From the NCBI RefSeq assembly GCF_030269925.1, contig NC_085120.1, forward strand, positions 11,683,501 through 11,747,500: a DNA stretch of 64,000 bases, read 5' to 3'. The DNA is from Bombyx mori (taxonomy: Eukaryota; Arthropoda; Insecta; Lepidoptera; Bombycidae). The notes under the pieces are model-generated. The model searched no databases. It was not told the origin of the DNA and saw only the letters and a list, made by a program, of their open reading frames with translations. Position numbers and translations under genes: made by a program. How positions within the stretch are numbered: position 1 is the first letter of the stretch; each line of letters begins with the position of its first letter. Shown piece by piece: positions 20,986 through 31,560 of this stretch.

Positions 20986-21385
20986 GTCTTCACTCCAATA
21001 CTTTTATCTAATATCTAGTAGTATATCTATCCCCTAGTAGTAGTACTATATTATTAGGTTTTTTCGCGAGTTCTTGACTCCATTTAGTTCCTAGCTCCCG
21101 CCCTTAAAACTTCAGGGAAGTTTCAGATTCTCTTGAACTTATGAACACTGTATCTCCCAAAACTTTACTTACCCCTGTACATGTGTGTATGGCTGCTTGT
21201 TCTTGTAGTATGTGTATGTTTATGTTTGTTTCCAATTTGTCTATGTATCTATGTATGTTTTTTGCCACTACGCCTGTTGTGCCTGTGTATTACTATGCGG
21301 ATGGTTTCTGTGTGTGTATTCCAGATCGTGTTAGTTCTACTTTTAAGAGGTGATATTTTTACTAAATTTTTCCAGTAGCTGAAAA
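20986..21385. other. Unique stretch, no gene seen
   Basis: Frames at 21141-21378 are low-complexity TGT/TAT-rich sequence read as Cys/Val/Leu strings, not genes. Confidence 0.5.
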
Positions 21386-21781
21386 GTTTGTTTGTTTGAA
21401 CACGCTAATCTCAGGAACTACTGATCCGATTTGAAAAATTCTTTCATTGTCAGATAGCCCATTTATTGAGGAAGGCTATAGGCTATATAACATCACGCTA
21501 AACCAATACAAGCGGAGCACAAATAAAGAATGTTTCGAAATCGTTTTTTTTTCATTTGAGAGCTTCCGCTGCATGCGCTGCAGAAACTGTTAAAGTTTCA
21601 CTCAAATAATGTGTGACAGAATTGTTCCCCTTTAAAAAATCTAAAAAAAAGTCCGCAACAGCATATGTCTATATGTTAAGGTTGGCTCACTATAACGTTT
21701 TTTATGCTGACCACATTTGTTCTAAAATAAAGCATTATTTGTGAACTATTCCACGCGGATGAAGTCGCGGGCAAAAGCTAG
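21386..21781 (+). mobile_element. Non-autonomous Helitron, family B2
   Basis: Starts near AGTTTGTTTGTTTGAACACG; the body has CTAATCTCAGGAACTACTGA and TTGAGGAAGGCTATAGG. It ends CACGCGGATGAAGTCGCGGG CAAAAGCTAG before T, i.e. a GC-rich stem 6 bases before CTAG, the classical lepidopteran Helitron 3' structure. The 5' TC end is not sharply defined. A relative is at 32626-32971. Confidence 0.8.
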
Positions 21782-22105
21782 TATTATATAATTTAATTTT
21801 AAAAGACATTCAACGTGATCATTTTTTGGAATATATTTGTTCAAATCGTTATTCTAAAAATTGTACTACTAACAATTTAGACTTTGATGTGTTCTTTTTT
21901 GATTGAATTATCGGTCTTTTATAACACAGTACGATTGCTTATAACGATGGCAGTGCATTTGCTTATAGTTAAAGCTACGCACAATTTCCATGTACATATC
22001 TAGTATTTGTTTAGTTTAGTACTGATTTGTTTTAGATAAACCATTAACATAAAACTGGAGTTATGAATTTTGCTTTCAATTTCGTATTGAACCAGCGCTT
22101 TTGAG
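21782..22105. other. Unique stretch, no gene seen
   Basis: Nothing recognised. Confidence 0.45.
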
Positions 22106-22225
22106 AGACTTCAACCCATAGACACAGCCCACTGAGTTTCTCGCCGAATCTTCCTAGTACGTCGCGTTTCCGATCCGGAGGTCATTCGCATCGTGCGTCC
22201 TTTAGGCCACGACAATTTCATTGTA
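22106..22225 (+). mobile_element. LINE 3' CTGAG-core fragment joined to a Bm1 head remnant
   Basis: ACCCATAGACACAGCCCACT, GAGTTTCTCGCCGAATCTTC and GTCGCGTTTCCGATCCGGAG are family-D core. This switches abruptly to CGTGCGTCCTTTAGGCCACG, which resembles the reverse complement of the Bm1 tRNA head. It looks like a deletion junction between two elements. Confidence 0.6.
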
Positions 22226-22665
22226 AAGGCAAACTATCCAAATACTCATATAAACAAACGATCCTTTTATAAAAATCGCTCCAACAGCTTAGGGATTAAC
22301 CCAGTTCATAACACGCCTCTAGCAGCGAACTTTTGAATTTTGCTTGTTCGCTTATAACGTTATCTTTATAGCGTGGAAGTCGTTTGTGAGCACGTGCCAG
22401 ATAATTATTTACACTAGGGATACTATATTTATGAGCCGCGGTAGTAAACTACTCGATACGAATACACAGGTTGTCTTACCGATTAAACCATAAACGCTGG
22501 TGTATTGAACCTAATTAGTGTCCTCTCTTCTTCTTTCAGTGCCTCTTCGATCCTGAAGGTTGGCCGTTAGCTTCCTGTACTCATTTTTATCAGCAGCTAG
22601 CCGGAACAGCTGTTCGACGGAGGCAATACCGGTCCACTCCCTCAGTGTCCTCTCAGAGTTCGATA
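22226..22665. other. Unique stretch, no gene seen
   Basis: Nothing recognised with confidence. Confidence 0.4.
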
Positions 22666-22800
22666 ACTATTTTTTTTTGTTTTTATCTATCGGTTATCGA
22701 GGTCCATGGACATCGCAATTTAAATGCCGTCATTTACCTTGATACATGAGATTTAAACCTAAATTGTATAGGATAACGGCTGTTTCATGTAACACTACTT
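22666..22800 (-). mobile_element. Bm1 SINE fragment, heavily degraded
   Basis: GGTTATCGAGGTCCATGGAC, GTCATTTACCTTGATACATG and GATAACGGCTGTTTCATG follow the antisense Bm1 order at low identity. Confidence 0.55.
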
Positions 22801-23174
22801 CCTTGCAATATAAATACACAGAATTTAATTTATTTTATGTAGTAAAATTAATATTTTAACATTAATATATTTTCCCTAAAAAAATAGGGAAAAAATTGTT
22901 GCCATTTTTTTTATGTTTCCTAAAACAATAAATTAGTAAACAAGATAGTAGTAAGTAGAAAAAACGTTATCTTGTTTACGCCTACTTATGTGTAGATTCC
23001 GTTGGCAAGCACTAATAATTGACAAGCGTCAGCGTCTTAGGAGTTATCTGTCAAGGATTAAGGAGAAGACTGTTTGATTGATCCCCGCGACTAATTACCG
23101 AGAAACCTGCCCTAGATAAAACGGAAAGCTAATTAGAACATATATTTACAAATGGATTCCCTCATAGTATTATA
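22801..23174. other. Unique stretch, no gene seen
   Basis: AT-rich. A short TTTTCCCTA/TAGGGAAAA stem lies near 22870-22893. Confidence 0.45.
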
Positions 23175-23434
23175 TCGACGCTTGAAAGGCAAACGTGACT
23201 AAGCGACAATAACTGCTTTGTACATAAATGATAGGCAATAACCATATTCGATGCGAAAAAAAATATATTTCTAGGTATATTAAAATCATTTCAATCCTAC
23301 AGCTACTAGCTAGATTCTACTACAGCTGGATTCGTTAAAATAAATTTTGTTTTCAGGTATTTCAACTTTAAATAATTAGTCTACTGTAAAGTTCACGTAT
23401 TGTCGCTTAGTCACGTTTGCCTTTCAAGCGTCGA
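23175..23434. mobile_element. MITE with ~35-bp terminal inverted repeats, copy 2
   Basis: The ends TCGACGCTTGAAAGGCAAAC and GTTTGCCTTTCAAGCGTCGA are perfect reverse complements and continue inward as GTGACTAAGCGACAAT. TA flanks both ends. The interior aligns with the 10051 copy in reverse orientation, plus a ~25-bp insertion around CTACTAGCTAGATTCTACTA. Confidence 0.92.
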
Positions 23435-23450
23435 TATGTATTTATTTTTA

Positions 23451-23917
23451 CTAGTAGTCCCCTGGTAGTCGAAATTCGGCTATAATTAATTGAAATTATA
23501 AGTTTGTACACTGTAATGATTCTATTGTCAAAGACACTTCTGTAATCACAGATTTCGCCAAAACTAGACATTAGACAAATATAAATACAAAATACAAAAA
23601 AAAAAAAAAGTTTGCACAAATATTAATAAAGACAAACAATATCTAATCTATTCTCAATTTGACCACAGATTATAAGCAATAAGAAAAGTTTGACAATAAA
23701 CAAATAGTATGCATGCGCGTGTGTGTCAAATACATGAGAGTGTGGGTAATGTTTTTTTTTATTGATTTAATATATTTTTTATGCATAATTTAAAAAAATA
23801 TTAACATTTTGCACTCCTCTATATTCTCTATAAGTGTGGGAAATTTCATACTCCTCCGTCTGCGCAATTTTCATAAAAAGGGGTACAGAGTTTTCGCTTC
23901 ACGTATTAATATATAGA
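23451..23917 (-). mobile_element. Non-autonomous Helitron, family A copy 3
   Basis: On the minus strand it begins TCTATATATTAATACGTGAA GCGAAAACTC and ends ...CTAG with T following. The GTCGAA/TTCGAC-type palindrome lies near 23467-23480. It starts only 16 bp after the MITE. Confidence 0.85.
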
Positions 23918-24120
23918 TAATAAATTTACGAACCGATCTCGGTTGTTATGTTACATACTTTTGTTACTAAAATTTGGTTTTCCATATGCTATATTTGCCT
24001 TAGGACATCCGTAGTAAAACCAGATACACATCTACTTTGTGAATTTTAAATAGAACAATTCAAGAGTCATTCGGTTTTGGTGTTCCAATATCATTCCAAT
24101 TCTCAAATCTTAATGTTTCA

Positions 24121-24540
24121 TCTATATATTAATACGTGAAGCAAAAACTTTGTATCCCTTTTTACAAAAATTGCGCGGACGGAGGAGTATGAAATTTTCC
24201 ACACTTATAGAGAATATAGAGAAGAAGTGCACAATGCTAATATATTTTTTTAATAATGCATAAAAGATACATTAAATCAATAAAGAAAACATTACACACA
24301 CTACATACCATGTATTTGACGCACACACGCATGCATACTATTTATTGTCAAACTTTTGTTCTTGACGTCTGTTGTCAAATTGAGAATAGATTAAATATCG
24401 TTTTTCTTTATTAATATTTTTTTATAGTGTAGCCTTAGCGAAATTTGTGATTATAGAAGTATAAAATACAATCATAAGAGTGTACAAACTTACAATTCCA
24501 ATTAATTATGGTCGAATTTCGACTACTGCGGGACCTCTAG
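24121..24540 (+). mobile_element. Non-autonomous Helitron, family A copy 4
   Basis: A precedes TCTATATATTAATACGTGAA; the end is GACTACTGCGGGACCTCTAG before T. It is the copy closest to copy 2 in sequence and lacks copy 2's extra hairpin arm. It lies head-to-head with copy 3, 203 bp apart. Confidence 0.88.
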
Positions 24541-25084
24541 TAAAATTAAATCTTTCAAAGATTGCTAACACATTCATCTTTCAAAAATAAACATGGTTCA
24601 CTTTCAGCGAAGATTCAAACGCAACCGCATAAATACGGCCTCGACAACTAATGAACTCTAGTTCTGAGATATGCAGAATTCCGTCCTGCTCTAACATTGC
24701 ACAACTAGTCTGGGTGGAAGTAAGACAAATATTGTTTGAGTAATCTCATTTCCTTGCTTAATATTATACGTAGGGATACGTTGCGTTCGTTCTGTGTCAT
24801 AGATTACACAACTAATCTCGGCTTAGCTGGAGGAAAAATAAGTCAATACACAATTTGTTTTTCATTGGATTTCGCCATTATAATGAGCGATTATGTTTTG
24901 TATAAAACAATCATGTTGATATAAATGTGTGTAGTTTAAATTACTGGTAATAAAATTCGTCCTCTTTCATATAAAAAATAAATTTAGAAATTACGCTAAT
25001 ACATATAATAAGTTTTGATAGAACTAAACCAGGAGTTTTCAAATCAATACGGGTTTTTTTTGCTCCACCTTCTGTGAACTGTTT
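24541..25084. other. Unique stretch, no gene seen
   Basis: The 62-codon frame at 24736-24924 has no recognised motif. Confidence 0.45.
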
Positions 25085-25245
25085 AATGTGGCCCATAGAC
25101 AAGATTGACGCCACCCACTTTGAGACATGAAATCGGACTCACAAATATATGGTATAATAGTGTGCTGTCCTACCCTTCACACTGAGCACACTACTTCACG
25201 GCAGGAATAGGCAAGTGGTGATGGTAGTATCTACTCGTAGGGGGC
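25085..25245 (-). mobile_element. Bm1 SINE fragment, degraded
   Basis: GCCCATAGACAAGATTGACG, CACCCACTTTGAGACATGA and CTTCACGGCAGGAATAGGCA keep antisense Bm1 order at low identity. Confidence 0.65.
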
Positions 25246-25289
25246 CATAATATTGCAACCAGTAAAATGACGTTTGGTGATCGCAGTAC

Positions 25290-25492
25290 GCTGATATAGC
25301 CCAGTGATTTTCTTGTCGGATCAGTGGGTCGTGATTCCGATCCGGTGGTAGATTCCGTGAAGCATTACTCTTACTAGTTGCTTGCTTGCTTGCCGTGTTA
25401 GCAATTCTCTCAGGTTGAGCCCGCGAGCTCACCTACATGTCTGAACGTAGCTGAAATAGCTCTTAGGCTACTAGCAATTGGGTAGGGAAAAA
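25290..25492 (+). mobile_element. LINE 3' tail, CTGAG-core family D
   Basis: CCGATCCGGTGGTAGATTCC, TTGCTTGCTTGCTTGCC-like repeats, GAGCTCACCTACATGTCTG, AATAGCTCTTAGGCTACTAG and GGGTAGGGAAAAAA. The CTGAG core is damaged (CCAGTGATTTTC). Confidence 0.72.
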
Positions 25493-25498
25493 ACATGT

Positions 25499-25628
25499 GT
25501 TTTTTATTGCTTAATTGGACGAGCTCACATCCCACCTGGTATTAAGTAGTTACTGGAGCCTATAGACATTTACAACGTAAATGCGCCACCCACCTTGAGA
25601 TATAAGTTCTAAGGTCTCAGTATAGTTA
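25499..25628 (-). mobile_element. Bm1 SINE 3' fragment
   Basis: TTTTTATTGCTTAATTGGAC through AAGGTCTCAGTATAGTTA; the 3'-most ~130 bp of the element in antisense. Confidence 0.85.
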
Positions 25629-25710
25629 GTAGATTGCCAGAGATGGCCAAAGAACGGAGAATAGGTTTCAGCGAGTACCTATTAAACTCTTGTGGTACTA
25701 CTGGTGGTAT

Positions 25711-25946
25711 TACTGGTGGCAGGACCTCTTATGAGTCTGCGCGGGTAGGTACTACCACCCCGCCTATTTCTACCGTGAAGCAGTAATGCATTTCGGTTTA
25801 AACGGTGGGGCAGCCGTTGTAACTATACTGAAACCTTAGAACTTATATCTCAAGGTGGGTGGCGCATTTACGTTGTAGATGTATCTGGGCTCCAGTAACC
25901 ACTTAACATCAGGTAGGCTGTGAGCTCGTCCACCAATCTAAGCACT
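25711..25946 (+). mobile_element. Bm1 SINE 3' part
   Basis: GGTGGCAGGACCTCTTATGA to CGTCCACCAATCTAAGCAC; the poly(A) is lost. With 25499-25628 it forms a tail-out inverted Bm1 pair. Confidence 0.87.
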
Positions 25947-26035
25947 AGATACAAGTTCCGAACTACAACATTGAAACCGATGGTCTACCGAGCATTATCA
26001 GCGGCTCGGTGGAAGATCCTCCCTCTGACGTATAT
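25944..26035. repeat. Unnamed repeat with CTCGGTGGAAGATC motif
   Basis: GATGGTCTACCGAGCATTAT and GGCTCGGTGGAAGATCCTCC recur as GTCGGTCTATCGAGCGAAAT and GCTCGGTGGAAGATCTCCCC at 62332-62415. The family is unknown to me. Confidence 0.45.
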
Positions 26036-26322
26036 CTCCAAAAATATAATTTCAAAAGATCGTAAAATAAGACTAAGACTAACTTCGCAATATATTACGA
26101 AACCGCTCCGAAACATGTGGTGGTAGGCCCAAATGTAAGTATCGGGTTTTTAAATTCACTAAGCTCATGAAAGTAGTGTTCAAATAAGTTCCTGCTTAGC
26201 TTTATGTTTAAAGAAAACAAATGGTAAATAGTCAAGCAGAAACCCAATGTATAGCTAGATAGTGTTTCAAAGACAAAACGTTCTTGTTCTAGAATTAATC
26301 TCGACTGCTTTGCTCTCACTAG

Positions 26323-26333
26323 AGTTACACTAT
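26323..26333. repeat. 11-bp target-site duplication, left copy
   Basis: AGTTACACTAT, repeated at 27311-27321 immediately after the poly(A) of the LINE between them. Confidence 0.93.
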
Positions 26334-27310
26334 TATAGACATCAACCCAGCGAAAAGTACTGCGGTGCTCTTTCAGAGGGGAAGCTCCACACGGATTTCC
26401 TCCCGTATTAGGAGGAGGAATCTCACACCCCCGATTACTCTCTTTAGTCAATCCATACCCTGGGCCAGGAAGGTCAAGTACCTGGGCGTTACCCTGGATG
26501 CATCGATGACATTCCGCCCGCATATAAAATCAGTCCGTGACCGTGCCGCGTTTATTCTCGGTAGACTCTACCCCATGATCTGTAAGCGGAGTAAAATGTC
26601 CCTTCGTAACAAGGTGACCCTTTACAAAACTTGCATAAGGCCCGTCATGACTTACGCGAGTGTGGTGTTCGCTCACGCGGCCCGCACACACATAGACACC
26701 CTTCAATCTCTACAATCCCGCTTTTGCAGGTTAGCCGTCGGAGCTCCGTGGTTCGTGAGGAACGTTGACCTACACGACGACCTGGGCCTCGAATCTATAC
26801 AGAAATACATGAAGTCAGCGTCGGAACGGTACTTCGATAAGGCTATGCGTCATGATAATCGCCTTATCGTAGCCGCCGCTGACTACTCCCCGAATCCTGA
26901 TCATGCAGGAGCCAGTCACCGTCGACGCCCTAGACACGTCCTTACGGATCCATCAGATCCAATAACCTTCGCACTAGACGCCTTCAGCTCTAGGAGCAGG
27001 CTTAGGGACCTCGGTAACCGTACTCGTCGAACTCGACAAAGAGTTCGCCGTGCAACCTAACCCATGAATCAGCTCGCTGAGTTTCTCGCCGGATCTTCTC
27101 AGCGGGTCGCGATTCCGATCCGGTAGTAGATTCATTCGCGAAGCAGCTGCTCTTGAGCTGTTAGGTCTCCTTCGGAGGCGCTCGGGTAGCTGTTAGCAAA
27201 TCCCACCCCTCCTGGCTGAGCCTTTGCTCGCCCACCTGTCCTGGTGAAACTGGAAAGGCCTCCGGGCCACCAGTAATCCTTCAATCATAAAAAAAAAAAA
27301 AAAAAAAAAA
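26334..27310 (+). mobile_element. Jockey-group LINE, 5'-truncated young insertion
   Basis: A 977-bp insert bounded by a perfect 11-bp target duplication. It has a ~22-base A-run at 27290-27310 and an uninterrupted reading frame from the insertion point to the natural stop. The 3' UTR carries CTGAGTTTCTCGCCGGATCT and GCGATTCCGATCCGG, the core shared with the family-D tails, but its terminal part differs (CTCCGGGCCACCAGTAATCC). The intact TSD and tail make it the youngest dated event in the window. Confidence 0.93.
26335..27060 (+). pseudogene. Reverse transcriptase C-terminal part (Jockey-group)
   Basis: About 241 codons are open from the truncation to TAA at 27058. Near the start INPAKSTAVLFQRGS and SIPWARKVKYLGVTLDASMTF mark the end of the reverse-transcriptase fold and the thumb. 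VTLYKTCIRPVMTYASVVFA, ASERYFDKAM and a basic C-terminus follow. Both LGVTLD and RPVMTYAS are typical of arthropod Jockey-like elements. The endonuclease and catalytic YxDD parts are missing because of 5' truncation, so it cannot move by itself. The GC content (~50%) stands out sharply from the AT-rich surroundings, as expected for a recent arrival. Confidence 0.9.
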
Positions 27311-27321
27311 AGTTACACTAT

Positions 27322-27532
27322 CGCTCGTGTAAAATATCATAAAAGAGTGGTCCAAGTTACAAGAGACATTGAACGGTCGGTTAGTTGTTTTGTCGTCTAT
27401 TTTATATACATATGAGAACGGTCAATTCGTTCCTTATCGTGTGGTTTGTGTCCGTCTTTTAGGAAGTCAAAAAAAGTACTGCCTGCCGCAAGTCACGTAC
27501 GCCCTCGTTACATTTCTCTCTTTATTTTTGAA
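27322..27532. other. Unique spacer
   Basis: Nothing recognised. Confidence 0.4.
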
Positions 27533-27743
27533 CTAGCGACCCGCCCTCGCTTCGCTTCGGAAACATTAAAACACACATGAAACCAAAAAAAAAAATAAAC
27601 AAAAAATAAAAAAGTAGCCTATGTTCATCAGGAACAATGTCGGCTTCTAATGGAAAAAGAATTTTTCAAATCGGTCCAGTAGTTGGAGCCTATTCGAAAC
27701 AAACAAACAAACAAATCTTTCCTCTTTATAATATTAGTATAGA
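27533..27743 (-). mobile_element. Non-autonomous Helitron, family B (short)
   Basis: The minus strand starts TCTATACTAATATTATAAAG, includes GTTTGTTTGTTTGTTTCG and GGCTCCAACTACTGGACC, and ends CCGAAGCGAAGCGAGGGCGG GTCGCTAG before T. It is 211 bp; the 5' end matches the 10773 element and the 3' end matches 13031-13355. Confidence 0.87.
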
Positions 27744-28039
27744 TTCTTGTAAAGTGTCTGTCTTAGTCTGTGACTAGTCGTTGTAGGTCTTATGTCCTAT
27801 CAAAGAGATTGCACGCCACGACAAACACGTTTTGGCCCATGCATAAGACAATACCGGTGATACAAAAAGAAAAGAAAGCTAAAATAATTTAAATTGCTAT
27901 AACGGACTTTCTTCTTAATAGTTTAACTGTTGACAGAGTGGTCGTGTTTATTATGTGGCCTTGGTGGGGGCAGATTTGACGCTTTTTACGATGCCCCCTA
28001 TCTCTCCCAGATCGAGGCCATTCTGTTTTACTCATTTTT
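27744..28039. other. Unique spacer
   Basis: Nothing recognised; the 60-codon minus frame at 27889-28071 runs into LINE sequence by chance. Confidence 0.4.
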
Positions 28040-28330
28040 TTGTAATTGCCCTTGCAGGCAGACGAGCACACGGCCCACCTGTTGGTGAGTAGTTACCGTC
28101 GTCCATGGACTTCAGCAATGCCAGGGACAAAGCCAAGCCGCTGCCTACCGATTAATACTCTCCACAAGACTCGTTTGAAGAAGGACATGTCATAGCGCTC
28201 GAGAAACACTGTGGAGGGGAGCTCATTCCATAGCCGGAGTATGCCGGAGTGAGCATAGAGTTGAGGGACACACAGTAGTCCTGATTTGGTCGGTTCACTG
28301 AATTGAAGACCCGTCACACGGTCGTGTGCC
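28040..28330 (-). pseudogene. CR1/Jockey-group LINE (family C) C-terminal remnant
   Basis: The minus-strand frame to 28093 reads LRLWNELPSTVFLERYDMSF FKRVLWRVLIGRQRLG FVPGIAEVHGRR. RLWNELP and F.ERYDMSFFKR are conserved in the C-terminus of this family (compare 41253 and 48580). The 3' UTR follows to CTTGCAGGCAGACGAG and a short T-run. About 75 codons are present. Confidence 0.85.
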
Positions 28331-29374
28331 GCTCACCCTTTCTGGCACGACGAGGCTTCTATGGACTGATTATCTCGTCGCGAAATTAGTCCGAAGAAAA
28401 CTTAAGTATCAGGTTCATTTTGTTTATACTGACGTTTCGAATACAGTTACAGCTGCTCTCAGAATGGACCACTGTAGGACGAGATTAAATCTTAATAGTA
28501 AGTTGATTTAATTAGGTCTAACGACTCGTAAAGGAATATCTTCTTCGCGAGCCGTCGAGTCATACGTGTTCGTTGTTGTGGATAAAGATTCGGTAGGATA
28601 TCATGTTTGGATGAACGACAGCGACTGACTTAGCAGGCACAGGGTGAGATATCAAATCAATAATTATATGCAAAAACCTCAAGAGAACATTAAGTCATCT
28701 TGTGCGAATAACTGCGGAAGCTATCGTCTGTTCTTCTTACAAATTGTACCACAAGACAACTTCTCACTTTAACGGCACGGAGTGGAAATTAATTAGAAGA
28801 GGTTGGCAAACTTGGTCTTACCTTCGCTTATTGGGCTTCGAGCAAAAATATGGGACATAGCCAACGACGGAGCCTGCACGGACCCGTTACGTGGGGAGTG
28901 TCTACTACTAAAGTGCTCCGTGTTATAGTTTTAGTCACGTAATGACCAGTCAAGTGGAGGTGGGGTTTATTGAGAATTAAGACTTAAGCTTCAAACTATA
29001 GCGTCTATTATGCTGTGAACCTTATTTCTATTTGATTATAATTTGGTCAGTTTTGCTGATGACTTTCTGGAGTGTATTTAAGGCTCCGTCTGAATTGTCC
29101 TCAATGTTTTCAAACGAAAAAGGTGAGGAGTCAAATATTTTACGATTTTTCTTTTCAGTTAATTCGATAACTCTAATTTCGCCTTTCATTAAGATAATAG
29201 GATTAGGATAATAATATAATGCCTACTGTATTGATTATACAACTTCAACAATGACATTTCCTACTTAGGAGAGTCTAGGAGACTATGTAAACTGGTACAA
29301 GAAAAAGAAGAAAAAAATAGTGAAAAATCCAGTTATATAATTCATAACTCCTTAATCAATTTTGTACCTTCAGG
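28331..29374. other. Unique stretch, no gene seen
   Basis: About 1 kb without recognised elements. Confidence 0.45.
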
Positions 29375-29507
29375 CGGCTTTAGAACGGCGGCATAGTTGC
29401 ATCACTCGCTGGGTGGCGGCATTTACATTGTTGATATCTCCGAGCTCCGGTAACTTCATATCGGCTAGGCCGAGAGCCCGTTCACTCGTCTAAGCTAAAA
29501 AAAAATT
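29375..29507 (+). mobile_element. Bm1 SINE 3' fragment, degraded
   Basis: GCTGGGTGGCGGCATTTACA, GAGCTCCGGTAACTTCATAT and CGTCTAAGCTAAAAAAAAA. Confidence 0.65.
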
Positions 29508-29511
29508 CCAC

Positions 29512-29890
29512 CTTATCCGACTAGGCGGAGTCGGCACAGCTGATTTTTCTCTTCTATCAGCCGTCATCTCAACACTCACTCCTCTCTCTCTCATATCGTT
29601 ATGGACACACTCCACCCATGTCTTCTTCGGTCGACCTCTTCCTCCTCTATCTTGCACTACCATTTCCATACATCTTCACATATCAAACATACAGTCACCT
29701 GCATCTTCTCTCTACGCATCACATGTTCATACCACGCTAACTGTCCGCTGTTTAATTTGTTGATTACCGGGGCTACTTTCACACTCCCTCTGACATACTC
29801 ATTCTTTATCTTGTCCATTCTTGTCACTCCACACATCCATCTCAACATTCGCATCTCTGCCGCATGCACAAGCTCTTGCTTGAATGAAAT
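29512..29890 (-). pseudogene. RTE-clade LINE C-terminal remnant
   Basis: The minus strand reads MHAAEMRMLRWMCGVTRMDK IKNEYVRGSVKVAPV, LAWYEHVMRREK, then after a frame disruption EDVWKW / GRPKKTW-type sequence, and ends near CCGACTCCGCCTAGTCGGAT. It belongs to the same lineage as 15655-16040 and 61055-61262. It keeps tryptophans lost in the 15.7-kb copy. Confidence 0.85.
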
Positions 29891-31504
29891 CTAAAATCCT
29901 TTTACGCACTTCCGACCTACACCCTCGAATTGAAAATTCCACAATATTTCCTGTGTTCACGAAATTAATTAAACAGTCCTATCTCACAAACGTGTGGGTC
30001 CAAATACAAAACAGAACGGCATAAATTACAAACACAAGGTATAGTGTTAATTTACGTATTTGTAACTCGGATAGGGCGGCGCGAACGGAGACCCTTTTCA
30101 CTTAACTGACGTTTGGTAAAACTGGACCACTGGGATCTAGGTATTCGTTTTGGTTAAAATTAACTATTTTAATTTTTCGTTGGTCAATTGTTGGAAATCG
30201 CCCAGGAGCTTTGAAGACTACACCAGATAGTTATCCATTGTCGATCCAATTTTGTAAATTTACGTTAGCAATAGCTTAATTACAATACCCGAATTTAGTG
30301 CACGAATAGACTTTTAAAAATATAGATGTTAATCCAAATAAAATGGGTCGCGTCCATCAGGTCACTGCTAATGGAAGATCCATTGCAATGGCTCAGATAA
30401 CTAAATTTCAGTTAAAATATTATGTGCTTATGTATTATTACGGAGGAACACAAAATGTCTTTGAAATAGAAGAATCGCGTAAAATACAATTTGCAAAACC
30501 TCTAACGTACATTGGAAGATACTTCGAGATTGTTCCAATAGTTCTAGAGATTAAACCGAAAGAAGCAGACATACGAACTAAATATACACGCGCGCTCATA
30601 TTTCCGTAAAAAACAAAAACTTTTACATCAGAACTACCGAGAAAATTTTTCTTCATTTCTATTGTATTTATGTAAGACAAAGCTGAAGTCGAAAAGAAAT
30701 TTTTCTTTTTAAATCTCGCAAGAACTAGTCTTGTGAATTCTAGATTCTAGTAAACAAACCAGGACATTATTAACAATGAGTAACCCGAACAAAATTTAAA
30801 GACCCTTTTCATATTCCCGACGGCGCTTGTAATCGTTTTTTTTTCTGAACACAATCTTGATTAAGCAGATGATATTTCGAGTTACCTTCGAGAAAATAGC
30901 GAGAAGTTGATAAACCGGATATTGGAGGCTTTTATCGCGATGACGCAGACTTTAGGCTTAGATCAGACTTTTGTATCGAAAGTCTGGCAACGGGAAAATA
31001 ATGTATAAACTTTAGATATCCAATCTTGACAAGATTCTTGATGAAAATTATTTTTTTCTGTTCGCATTTATTTTAGGGTATATTTAATACGCCTTTTTTT
31101 AGCTCGGTGTAGTACGTACCGGATTCTTTGAAGGTAATATGAACTTAAAAAAGTCCGATTAACTTTATTAGCACCCTTGATAACTTCGTTCTAATAAAGA
31201 TGAAGGAAAAAGAAAGATAATATTAATTGTTAGGTCCATTTGCTATTTAAGCGTATGAAATATGTTCGAATTATTTTACATCGTATTGATATACAATTCA
31301 AATCATGGCTTTCCGCATGCTTTCAGTTAAAAGTGTTTTGAGGTTATGAATAAAAATATGATAACAAATTATTTTTTTTAAGGGACTGTATGACCTGGTA
31401 ACTAATACCTTTAGGTCATGTCTTATTTTAGTTTAAATTCTTATTTATATGAAAAATGATAGATTATAATATGGAGTGAAATGAAGATGGTTATTTTGAG
31501 ACAT
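29891..31504. other. Unique stretch; one unassigned 88-codon frame
   Basis: No repeat recognised over 1.6 kb. The plus frame at 30343-30609 (MGRVHQVTANGRSIAMAQIT...) is slightly less AT-biased than the neighbours, but it shows no motif, splice context or family that I know. I treat it as unsupported. Confidence 0.4.
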
Positions 31505-31560
31505 TAATCAACTGGGATGAAATGAAATGAGATGAGATGAGATGATATGGGATGAAATAT
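31505..31560. repeat. GATGA/GAAAT-type microsatellite
   Basis: Imperfect 5-base units (GATGA, AATGA, GATGG) across ~55 bp. Confidence 0.8.

Noticed and set aside
21141..21378. Cysteine- and leucine-rich small secreted protein
   Set aside because: The sequence is a TGTGTATG-like low-complexity stretch; both overlapping frames look equally cysteine-rich.
31505..31560. CRISPR-like or regularly spaced repeat array
   Set aside because: The units are 5 bp and contiguous with no spacers; it is a simple microsatellite in a eukaryotic genome.
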